NCBI RefSeq assembly: GCF_001042905.1 | Contig: NZ_JYLB01000006.1 | Location: 248,001-312,000, forward strand | Length of the DNA stretch: 64,000 bases | Direction: 5' to 3' | Source of the DNA: Pseudomonas lini | Lineage (GTDB): Bacteria > Pseudomonadota > Gammaproteobacteria > Pseudomonadales > Pseudomonadaceae | Shown: positions 44,581 to 51,797 of the stretch, piece by piece | How positions within the stretch are numbered: position 1 is the first letter of the stretch | How the letters are laid out: each line of letters opens with the position of its first letter | Program-made: the position numbers and the translations under genes | The notes under the pieces: model-generated | What the model saw: only the letters and a program-made list of their open reading frames with translations | Told to the model about the DNA's origin: nothing | Databases searched by the model: none

Positions 44581-44605
44581 GAGTGTCACTTCGCGGTGAC
44601 AACTC
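44581..44605. promoter_or_regulatory. Dyad at the start of the peptide operon transcript
   Basis: Inverted arms GTCAC (44585-44589) and GTGAC (44596-44600), extended by GAGT and ACTC with one unpaired base, overlap the expected transcription start. It may be an operator or a 5'-UTR hairpin. Confidence 0.5.
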
Positions 44606-44606
44606 A

Positions 44607-44634
44607 ATCATAGGCGGTAATGAGCCCTTATCAA
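44607..44634 (-). promoter_or_regulatory. Sigma70-like promoter of the peptide operon
   Basis: On the minus strand, -35 TTGATA (44634-44629), 16-bp spacer, -10 TATGAT (44612-44607). Transcription would start near 44600, about 45 nt before the peptide ATG. Confidence 0.75.
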
Positions 44635-44809
44635 GGGGATATTAAGTAGGAATATTCTAGTAATTTTGTCGGAGCGATCTGGGGGTGGGGATAAGTTTGT
44701 AAGTTATATTCTTTTAAATAAAAGATGCAGGGAAACGTCCTGCAAGTCAGTAGGACCGCAAGAGTAAGAAGCAGGGGCTGAAGAGTGGATGTCGTGGCGT
44801 TAAAACGGC
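44635..44809. other. A+T-rich intergenic stretch upstream of the peptide operon
   Basis: No gene recognised. A weak hairpin TGCAGG / CCTGCA (44726-44744) followed on the minus strand by TCTTTTATTT may be a second terminator for rlmI transcripts. Composition differs visibly from flanking core DNA. Confidence 0.5.
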
Positions 44810-44837
44810 TGACGGAGAACCTGTCGGCTCCCCGTCA
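44810..44837 (-). terminator. Terminator after rlmI
   Basis: Twelve-pair stem on the minus strand, TGACGGGGAGCC (44837-44826) with GGTTCTCCGTCA (44821-44810), two G-U pairs, loop GACA, then GCCGTTTT. It insulates the peptide operon from rlmI. Confidence 0.82.
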
Positions 44838-44848
44838 AACCAGCGTAC

Positions 44849-46045
44849 TTAGCTGTTTGGCAGCAGACGGCAGGTGATGCTCTTGATGTAGCGGGTCTCG
44901 GCAATCGCCGGGTGTACCGGGTGATCCGGGCCCTGACCACCGCGCTCCAGCATCTGGATGTTGCGGTCCAGGTGACGGGCGCTGGTCAGCAGAATGTTCT
45001 GCAGATCGTCTTCCGGCAGGTGCATCGAGCACGAAGCGCTGACCAGGATGCCGTCCTTGCTGAGCAGGCGCATGGCTTGCTCGTTCAGGCGACGGTAAGC
45101 ACCTTCACCGTTTTTCATGTCTTTCTTGCGTTTGATGAAGGCAGGAGGGTCGGCCACGATGACGTCGAAACGCTCTTCGCTGGCTTTCAGTTCCTTCAGG
45201 GCTTCGAATACGTCGCCTTCGATGCAGGTCATTTTTTCGGCGACGCCGTTCAGTGCGGCGTTGCGCTCGACGCCGTCGAGGGCGAAGGCCGAAGCATCGA
45301 CACAGAACACTTCACTGGCGCCGAAGGCAGCCGCTTGAACGCCCCAGCCGCCGATGTAGCTGTACAAGTCCAGTACGCGTTTGCCTTTGGCATAAGGTGC
45401 CAGGCGCGCGCGGTTCATGCGGTGGTCGTAGAACCAGCCGGTTTTCTGTCCCTGGATGACTGGCGCTTCGAATTTCACGCCGTTCTCTTCCAGAGCGACC
45501 CATTCCGGCACCAGGCCGAATACGGTTTCGACATAGCGGTTGAGGCCTTCGGCATCACGGGCAGCGGAGTCGTTCTTGAACAGAATGCCGCTTGGCTTGA
45601 GCACTTGGGTCAGTGCCGCGATCACGTCGTCTTTGTGAGCTTCCATGGTCGCCGAGGCGATCTGCACCACCAGAATGTCGCCGAAACGGTCGACTACCAG
45701 GCCTGGCAGCAGGTCGGAGTCGCCGTAGACCAGGCGATAGAACGGCTTGTCGAACAGGCGATCACGCAGGGACAGGGCAACGTTCAGGCGATGCACCAGC
45801 AGCGACTTGTCCAGCGGCAACTTGATGTCGCGCGACAGCAGACGGGCGCAGATCAGGTTGTTCGGGCTCATGGCAACGATGCCCAGCGGCTTGCCGCTGG
45901 CGGCTTCGAGGATCGCCTGGTCGCCGGCCTTGAAACCGTGCAAAGGTGTGGCGGCTACATCGATTTCGTTGCTGTAGACCCACAAGTGGCCGTTCCGCAG
46001 GCGACGGTCGGCGTTGGCTTTGAGGCGCAGGCTAGGCAGGGACAT
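44849..46045 (-). CDS. rlmI: 23S rRNA (cytosine) methyltransferase, RlmI-like
   Basis: 398-residue SAM-dependent methyltransferase with an N-terminal PUA domain (LRLKANADRRLRNGHLWVYS from residue 5), an EEHD-like linker and a C-terminal Rossmann domain: RVLDLYSYIGGWGVQAAAFG, VFCVDASAFALDGVERNAAL and IVADPPAFIKRKKD; the end has SCSMHLPEDD. These fit RlmI, which makes m5C1962 in 23S rRNA in E. coli. ATG 46045 puts the PUA domain at the N-terminus. In PAO1 the corresponding gene lies next to ilvD, so the peptide operon interrupts that order. Confidence 0.88.
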   Translation of the reverse strand: MSLPSLRLKANADRRLRNGHLWVYSNEIDVAATPLHGFKAGDQAILEAASGKPLGIVAMSPNNLICARLLSRDIKLPLDKSLLVHRLNVALSLRDRLFDKPFYRLVYGDSDLLPGLVVDRFGDILVVQIASATMEAHKDDVIAALTQVLKPSGILFKNDSAARDAEGLNRYVETVFGLVPEWVALEENGVKFEAPVIQGQKTGWFYDHRMNRARLAPYAKGKRVLDLYSYIGGWGVQAAAFGASEVFCVDASAFALDGVERNAALNGVAEKMTCIEGDVFEALKELKASEERFDVIVADPPAFIKRKKDMKNGEGAYRRLNEQAMRLLSKDGILVSASCSMHLPEDDLQNILLTSARHLDRNIQMLERGGQGPDHPVHPAIAETRYIKSITCRLLPNS

Positions 46046-46247
46046 GACGTCGCTCCGGAAAAAAGAGCGGGAGTATAGCGTGTTGCGCAAGGGCTCGGCT
46101 TGGCGGATGGACATGCGGTGAGGGGGGGCTCCCACAGAGAGTGCATTTGTTCTGGGCAATAAATGAAATTTCGGCGACATAGCCGCGGATGTGTCAGATC
46201 CATCTTCTTAAGGGTTAGAATCCCCGCCTGACCCGGAGTGTGTACTT

Positions 46248-47114
46248 ATGTCCCAAGAGCTGACGACCGAACAGATTCAACAGTCCCTGCAAGGCATCAG
46301 CGTGCCGGCCCAGCCGCAGATCATGGTGGATCTGCAGATGGAGCAGTACATGCCCGATCCGGACCTGGAAGTGATCGCGAAGCTGATCTCCCAGGACCCA
46401 GGCCTGTCCGGCGCCTTGCTGAAAATCGTCAACTCGCCGTACTACGGTTTGAGTAACAAAATCACCGCGATCCAGCGGGCGGTGAACCTGTTGGGCAGCC
46501 GTTCGATCATCAACCTGATCAATGCGCAGTCGATCAAGGGCGAGCTGAACGACGACGCGATCGTCACCCTCAACCGATTCTGGGACACGGCGCAGGACGT
46601 AGCGATGACATGCCTGACCCTGGCCAAGCGCGTCGGTGTCCAGGCCGGTGATGAAGCCTATGCATTGGGCCTGTTCCACGATTGCGGCATCCCGTTGATG
46701 CTCAAGAAATTCCCCGACTACATGAAAGTGCTGGAACAGGCCTATGGCAACGCCAGCGCCGAATGCCGCGTGGTGGATACCGAGAACAAAAAATACAACA
46801 CCAACCACGCCGTGGTCGGGTACTACACCGCCAAGTCCTGGCGCCTGCCGGAACACGTCACCCAGGCCATTGCCAACCATCACAACGCGCTGGCTATTTT
46901 CAGCGATGAATCGTCGCGCAACACGCCGCTGAAAAACTTGCTGGCGATCCTGAAGATGGCCGAGCACATTTGCGCCTCCTTCCGAGTACTGGGCAACCAG
47001 TCCGAAGACCATGAGTGGAACAGTGTCGGGCCTCTTGTGCTCGATTACATGGGGCTTTCGGAATACGATTTCGAAACCCAGAAACAAGAGATTCGCGACC
47101 TCGCCTCTCGTTGA
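46248..47114 (+). CDS. HDOD domain-containing protein
   Basis: 288-residue protein mostly made of one HDOD domain (about 18-215): PAQPQIMVDLQMEQYMPDPD, DPGLSGALLKIVNSPYYGLS, RSIINLINAQS, and a residual HD-like LGLFHDCGIPLMLKK. HDOD proteins are non-catalytic or weakly catalytic HD relatives that act in signal relay in proteobacteria. No sensor or output domain is attached. It starts about 200 bp from the divergent rlmI gene, and mutM follows 30 bp after its stop. Confidence 0.88.
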   Translation: MSQELTTEQIQQSLQGISVPAQPQIMVDLQMEQYMPDPDLEVIAKLISQDPGLSGALLKIVNSPYYGLSNKITAIQRAVNLLGSRSIINLINAQSIKGELNDDAIVTLNRFWDTAQDVAMTCLTLAKRVGVQAGDEAYALGLFHDCGIPLMLKKFPDYMKVLEQAYGNASAECRVVDTENKKYNTNHAVVGYYTAKSWRLPEHVTQAIANHHNALAIFSDESSRNTPLKNLLAILKMAEHICASFRVLGNQSEDHEWNSVGPLVLDYMGLSEYDFETQKQEIRDLASR

Positions 47115-47144
47115 GTGTCGAACCTCGCCTGATTCGAGAGCCCC

Positions 47145-47957
47145 ATGCCTGAACTGCCGGAAGTCGAAACCACCCGCCGCGGAATTGCACCGCACCTGGA
47201 AGGCCAGCGCGTCAGCCGGGTGATCGTGCGTGAGCGCCGTCTGCGCTGGCCGATCCCCGAAGACCTGGATGTGCGGTTGTCCGGCCAGCGCATCGTGCTG
47301 GTGGAGCGTCGCGCCAAGTACCTGCTGATCAACGCCGAAGTCGGCACGCTGATCAGTCATTTGGGGATGTCGGGGAATCTGCGGCTGGTGGAAGCTGGCA
47401 TGCCGGCGGCCAAGCATGAGCATGTGGACATTGAACTGGAATCGGGTCTGGCCTTGCGCTACACCGACCCGCGACGGTTTGGGGCGATGCTCTGGAGCCT
47501 GGACCCACTCAACCACGAATTGCTGATTCGCCTGGGGCCAGAGCCGTTGACCGATCTGTTTGACGGCGAGCGGCTGTTCCAGCAATCGCGCGGGCGCTCC
47601 ATGGCGGTCAAACCATTCATCATGGACAACGCGGTGGTGGTCGGCGTCGGCAATATCTACGCGACCGAAGCATTGTTTGCGGCCGGCATCGACCCGCGAC
47701 GTGAAGCCAAGAGCATTTCCCGGGCGCGTTATCTGAAACTGGCGATCGAGATCAAGCGCATCCTGGCCGCCGCTATCGAACGCGGCGGCACCACGTTGCG
47801 GGATTTTATCGGTGGCGACGGTCAACCGGGTTATTTCCAGCAGGAACTGTTCGTGTACGGCCGTGGTGGTGAACACTGCAAGGTCTGTGGCACAGGGCTG
47901 CGGGAAGTCAAGCTTGGGCAGCGCGCCAGCGTCTTTTGTCCGCGCTGTCAGAGCTGA
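47145..47957 (+). CDS. mutM: Formamidopyrimidine-DNA glycosylase
   Basis: 270-residue Fpg/MutM that removes 8-oxoguanine and nicks the abasic site. N-terminal PELPEVETTRRGI gives the catalytic Pro2-Glu3; Lys near residue 58 is in RRAKYLL; the helix-two-turn-helix is around NIYATEALFAAGIDP; the C-terminal zinc finger is CKVCGTG and CPRCQ. Length normal. Confidence 0.97.
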   Translation: MPELPEVETTRRGIAPHLEGQRVSRVIVRERRLRWPIPEDLDVRLSGQRIVLVERRAKYLLINAEVGTLISHLGMSGNLRLVEAGMPAAKHEHVDIELESGLALRYTDPRRFGAMLWSLDPLNHELLIRLGPEPLTDLFDGERLFQQSRGRSMAVKPFIMDNAVVVGVGNIYATEALFAAGIDPRREAKSISRARYLKLAIEIKRILAAAIERGGTTLRDFIGGDGQPGYFQQELFVYGRGGEHCKVCGTGLREVKLGQRASVFCPRCQS

Positions 47958-48011
47958 TATCGGCTACGGTCTATAGTCAGTGTTCTCACTGCCTAGCCGA
48001 AGGACCGTGCC

Positions 48012-48335
48012 ATGAATCTGTTTCGAACCCTTGTCGTTACGCTGCTGCTGAGCGTCGGTGCGTCCGCGCTGGCGGCTGAGAACGGCAGCGGCGATCCGCG
48101 TTACACCATCCAGAATCCACCGGCCTACGCCATGCTTGGCGATTTACTGATTGCCCGACCGTTGTTGGTAGTGGCGACGGTGATCGGTGCCGGGGCGTTT
48201 GTGCTGTCGTTGCCGTTTACCGCGTTCGGTGGTGGCATTGGCGATGCGGGGCAGGCGTTGGTGGTCGATCCGGCGAAAGCCGCATTTGTGCGGTGTTTGG
48301 GGTGTATCGGGGAGGGGTTTGAGCAGCGGGAGTGA
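48012..48335 (+). CDS. Small secreted or membrane hypothetical protein
   Basis: 107-residue protein with a signal peptide (MNLFRTLVVTLLLSVGASAL, cut near LAA/ENG) and one later hydrophobic segment (LLVVATVIGAGAFVLSLPF). The tail holds a CLGCIGEG motif with two Cys. Similar small proteins are annotated in Pseudomonas as multidrug transporter, without evidence I trust. It follows mutM by 54 bp and may be co-transcribed. No function can be given. Confidence 0.75.
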   Translation: MNLFRTLVVTLLLSVGASALAAENGSGDPRYTIQNPPAYAMLGDLLIARPLLVVATVIGAGAFVLSLPFTAFGGGIGDAGQALVVDPAKAAFVRCLGCIGEGFEQRE

Positions 48336-48364
48336 GGCAGTTAAGTTTTTGGTGCTGCTGATGA

Positions 48365-48450
48365 CGCCTTCGCGAGCAAGCCCGCTCCCACATGGGATTT
48401 GTGAACGACGCAGATTCAATGTGGGAGCGGGCTTGCTCGCGAAGAGGCCC
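48365..48450. repeat. REPIN (GTGGGAGCGGGC type)
   Basis: Inverted REP pair between convergent genes; spacer shares GATTTGTGAACGACGCAGAT with related elements. Confidence 0.9.
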
Positions 48451-48476
48451 GGGAAGACAACACAAAACGGTCAGGC

Positions 48477-48728
48477 TCAAGCCTTACCGGTAATCTTGCG
48501 GTACTTCTCCATCAACTGTTCTTCAGTCTCTGGATGAGCCTCGTCCAGCGGGATGCAATCCACCGGGCAGACCTGCTGGCACTGCGGTTCGTCGTAGTGG
48601 CCGACACATTGTGTGCACAGGTTCGGGTCGATCACGTAGATCTCTTCGCCCTGGGAGATGGCGGCGTTCGGGCACTCGGGTTCGCAGACGTCGCAGTTGA
48701 TGCAATCGTCGGTGATGATCAGGGACAT
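48477..48728 (-). CDS. 2[4Fe-4S] ferredoxin, YfhL-type
   Basis: 83-residue electron carrier. Two Cys clusters, CINCDVCEPECPN and CTQCVGHYDEPQCQQVCPVD, ligate two [4Fe-4S] centres; the insertion between the second and third Cys of the second cluster and the C-terminal helix (EEQLMEKYRKITGKA) are typical of the Allochromatium/YfhL type, equivalent in position to fdx1 (PA0362). Redox partners are not known here. Confidence 0.95.
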   Translation of the reverse strand: MSLIITDDCINCDVCEPECPNAAISQGEEIYVIDPNLCTQCVGHYDEPQCQQVCPVDCIPLDEAHPETEEQLMEKYRKITGKA

Positions 48729-48851
48729 GCTAACTCCAGCCGGGGCGGCAGGCCCGGGCGCAATAAATCAATGCGCACAATTGTGCCGCATTGGCGCCCG
48801 CAGTGCACGCGGGCGCGATCAAGTGCAGCGATCGAAGATTGCGGTAGCCGT

Positions 48852-48880
48852 AAAAGATCGCAGTCTTCGGCAGCTCCTAC
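48852..48880. repeat. Solo REP half (AAAAGATCGCAG type)
   Basis: A single 29-bp arm AAAAGATCGCAGTCTTCGGC without its inverted mate. Its end overlaps the last bases of coaD (stop at 48877). Confidence 0.8.
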
Positions 48881-49356
48881 TTTTTAAAGCGTAGGGTGAG
48901 GGCGTCGGCCACCGCCGGGTGGACGAACTTGGTGATATCGCCGCCCAGGGCTGCGATTTCACGGACCAGCGTCGAGGAAATGAACGAATAACGCTCGGAC
49001 GGGGTAAGAAACAGGCTTTCCACATCCGGCGCCAGTTGGCGGTTCATGTTGGCCAGCTGGAATTCGTATTCGAAGTCCGATACCGCGCGCAAACCACGCA
49101 GGAATATGTTGGCGTTCTTCTCTTTGGCGAAGTGCGCGAGCAACGTCGAGAAACCGACGACTTCAACGTTCGGCAAATGTTTGGTGACCTCGCGGGCCAG
49201 CTCCACACGTTGTTCCAGGGGAAACAGCGGGTTTTTTTTCGGGCTGGCGGCGACGGCGATGATCACATGATCGAACAGGCGCGAGGCGCGTTCGACCAGA
49301 TCGCCATGGCCCTTGGTAATAGGGTCGAAGGTACCTGGGTACAACACTCGGTTCAT
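48877..49356 (-). CDS. coaD: Pantetheine-phosphate adenylyltransferase
   Basis: 159-residue CoaD, penultimate enzyme of coenzyme A synthesis. The nucleotidyltransferase motif TKGHGD follows MNRVLYPGTFDPI; later FLRGLRAVSDFEYEFQLANM and the C-terminal FISSTLVREIA are signatures. The stop codon lies at the end of a solo REP. Confidence 0.97.
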   Translation of the reverse strand: MNRVLYPGTFDPITKGHGDLVERASRLFDHVIIAVAASPKKNPLFPLEQRVELAREVTKHLPNVEVVGFSTLLAHFAKEKNANIFLRGLRAVSDFEYEFQLANMNRQLAPDVESLFLTPSERYSFISSTLVREIAALGGDITKFVHPAVADALTLRFKK

Positions 49357-49471
49357 CGCGTCGTCCTGGCGGGAGTCCGTTGGGGAGTCGGATGGTATCG
49401 CAGCCTTCCCGGTCGGCCAAGTCGCCTGTTGGGTAAGAAAGCACTATAGACGATGGGAATATTCCGCGTTT

Positions 49472-51067
49472 TCATGGGTTTTTCAAACGTTCGGCCAGCG
49501 AAGTGGCCAATTGCGCCGTCAGTCCGTAGACCGACAATTGTGGGTTTGCGCCAATGCTGGTGGGGAAAAGCGAGCCGTCATGAATCGACAGATTGCGCAA
49601 TTGGTGATGTCGGCCGAGGCTATCGGTCACGGCGTTTTTCGGGTCTTCACCCATGGCACAACCGCCCATCACATGAGCACTGCCCAGGCGCGTGCGGTAC
49701 AACTCAAGGCTCAAATCGTCGATTAATGCGCGCGCTTCGGTGAGGGTTTTCACGTAACGAGCGTCGGCGTGCATCGGCATCACGGCGTTGGCGCCCCCGG
49801 CGAACTGGATCTCGGCCATGCTGTGGAATGCCCGGCGCAACCCGTCCCAGGCATACGGTGAAACCTGATAGTCGAGCACCGGTGTACCGTCACCGCGCAA
49901 TTCAACGCTGCCACCAGGGCTGTCCGGGTGAAAACCGTCCCGCAGCAACGCCAGCATGGCGTGAGTGTGCGGCAGGTTTTCCATATGCCAGGCGCTTTCC
50001 GTGCCAAAGCCGCCGAGCAGAGTGCTGGCCAGCGCCGGGTGCAGCGGCGGGACTTCCAGTTTGTAGGACATCTTGCCAGTGGCGCCATCCTGCCATTGGA
50101 AATGGTCGGAATAGTTCGACTGCGGCGCGCCGTAGAACGGGTTGATCACCTCATCAAACAGCCCGGCGGACATGTTTACCAGGTGCAGGAATGTTCGTTT
50201 ACCCACTCGCTCGTGCGGATCCGGCGCCTCGGAGCGCAATAGCAGCGCCGGGCTATTGATCCCGCCACCGGCCAACACGTAATGCCGCGCCTTGACCGTA
50301 ATCGTGCGTCCGGTGGGCGCAACGCAACGCTCATCCATCGCCACACATTGCAGGCCAGTGACCTTGCCGTCCTGGATCGACAGCTTTTCGGCGCGGGCCA
50401 GGTAGAGCAGCTCGCCACCTTTCTCCAGGGTTGCCGGGATGGTTGTGACCAGCATGGATTGCTTGGCATTGGTCGGGCAACCCATGCCGCAGTAACCGAT
50501 GTTCCAGCAGCCACGCACGTTGCGCGGAATCACATGCCAGGCGTAGCCGAGTTTTTCGCAGCCTTTGCGGATGACGTCGTTGTTGGCATTAGGCGGCACC
50601 CTCCATGGGGCGACACCCAGGCGTTGTTCCATTTTCTCGAACCAGGGCGCCATCTCGGCCGGTGTGTGGCCTATGACGTCGTGCTCTTTGGCCCAGTGTT
50701 CCAGCGTCGGGTCCGGGGTGCGAAAGCTTGAGGTCCAGTTGATCAGCGTAGTGCCGCCCACTGCCCGGCCCTGAAGGATGGTGATCGCGCCGTCCTTGCT
50801 CATGCGCCCGATGCCTTCCTGGTAGAGGCTGGTGTAGGCCTGGTCTTCGAGCATCTTGAAGTCGCTGCTGGTCTTGAGCGGGCCTTCTTCGATCAGCAAT
50901 ACCTTGTAGCCGGCGGCGCTGAGGATCTCGGCGGTGGTCCCGCCGCCGGCACCGCTGCCGATGATTGCCACATCCGCTTCGAGGGTCAGGTCCTGGGTCA
51001 GTCGGGCGCCGTTGTAGGTTTTCCAGCCACGGGCCAGGCCTTCGCGGAACGGATCGGGTACGGGCAT
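49472..51067 (-). CDS. laoA: GMC-family long-chain alcohol dehydrogenase
   Basis: 531-residue FAD-dependent GMC oxidoreductase: FAD motif ADVAIIGSGAGGGTTAEILS (about 30-49), ILQGRAVGGTTLINWTSSFR, and C-terminal HVMGGCAMGEDPKNAVTDSL with active-site His. The set GMC, Tat protein, aldehyde dehydrogenase and divergent TetR gene corresponds to laoACB-laoR (PA0364-PA0367), described in P. aeruginosa for oxidation of long-chain alcohols from SDS or alkanes. ATG 51067 (MPVPDPF) is chosen; the upstream extension overlaps a REPIN. Confidence 0.9.
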   Translation of the reverse strand: MPVPDPFREGLARGWKTYNGARLTQDLTLEADVAIIGSGAGGGTTAEILSAAGYKVLLIEEGPLKTSSDFKMLEDQAYTSLYQEGIGRMSKDGAITILQGRAVGGTTLINWTSSFRTPDPTLEHWAKEHDVIGHTPAEMAPWFEKMEQRLGVAPWRVPPNANNDVIRKGCEKLGYAWHVIPRNVRGCWNIGYCGMGCPTNAKQSMLVTTIPATLEKGGELLYLARAEKLSIQDGKVTGLQCVAMDERCVAPTGRTITVKARHYVLAGGGINSPALLLRSEAPDPHERVGKRTFLHLVNMSAGLFDEVINPFYGAPQSNYSDHFQWQDGATGKMSYKLEVPPLHPALASTLLGGFGTESAWHMENLPHTHAMLALLRDGFHPDSPGGSVELRGDGTPVLDYQVSPYAWDGLRRAFHSMAEIQFAGGANAVMPMHADARYVKTLTEARALIDDLSLELYRTRLGSAHVMGGCAMGEDPKNAVTDSLGRHHQLRNLSIHDGSLFPTSIGANPQLSVYGLTAQLATSLAERLKNP

Positions 51068-51114
51068 GTTTGGGGTTCTCTTATTATTTTGGATTTGTTG
51101 GTGATGCGGCTGAC

Positions 51115-51210
51115 GCCATCGCGGGCAAGCCACGCTCCCACAGGGTTTGAGTCGTTCACAAAAGGGTGGTCCCTCTCAAAACCTGTGGGAGCGTGGCTTG
51201 CCCGCGATAG
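51115..51210. repeat. REPIN (GTGGGAGCGTGGC variant)
   Basis: Inverted pair GCGGGCAAGCCACGCTCCCA and TGGGAGCGTGGCTTGCCCGC between laoA and laoC. Both arms carry the same GTGGC change, showing paired evolution. Confidence 0.9.
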
Positions 51211-51223
51211 GGTCGACTCGGTC

Positions 51224-51769
51224 TCAAACCGTAGGCGGCCCGGGATACCCGCAATGCGCCCATGACTCCGCCCGGCTGTACCACGCCATCATCACCATTT
51301 GCAGCACCGAGCTATGGCCCATGCGCAGCAGGCTCAACGAGCTGTTTTCCCAGCGGTCGAGAAAGTGACGGATCTCGCCGGCACTGGCGTTTTCCCAGCT
51401 GCCCCAGATCCCGGTCAATGGGCCGCGGGTAATGCTCATCCCCAACACATCGAACAATTGCCGGGTCAGTTTGAGCATTTCCGGCGACAAGTGATTCAGG
51501 CCGTTATCCAGGCAGTGCAAGGTATCGGCGACGGCGGCCGGCATTTTTTCGATGACCACGGCGCCGTCGAGCATCACCGGAATCACTGCCCGCAGAAACA
51601 GCAGGTCGCCGCTGCGCAGAATCGCGAAACCGCTGGCCGGAGTACTCGACGAGCAGCCGCTGAGGCTCGCGCCTAATCCGGCCGTGGCCAGAAAGGCACT
51701 GGCGCCGAGGCTGAATTTGAGCAGGCCGCGCCGTGACAGCGCGGGTGTGTCGGACAGGCTTGGGCTCAT
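51224..51769 (-). CDS. laoC: Tat-exported small subunit-like protein
   Basis: 181-residue protein with a twin-arginine signal (SRRGLLKFSLGASAFLATAG) ending in a lipobox-like LSGC (Cys near residue 39). The rest resembles small subunits of gluconate/sorbitol-type GMC dehydrogenases (FLRAVIPVMLDG, IRHFLDRWENSS). Together these point to a periplasmic or membrane-tethered partner of LaoA, an inference. It lies 28 bp downstream of laoB. Confidence 0.82.
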   Translation of the reverse strand: MSPSLSDTPALSRRGLLKFSLGASAFLATAGLGASLSGCSSSTPASGFAILRSGDLLFLRAVIPVMLDGAVVIEKMPAAVADTLHCLDNGLNHLSPEMLKLTRQLFDVLGMSITRGPLTGIWGSWENASAGEIRHFLDRWENSSLSLLRMGHSSVLQMVMMAWYSRAESWAHCGYPGPPTV

Positions 51770-51797
51770 TATTGTTATTACCCGGCGGTGATGATCG

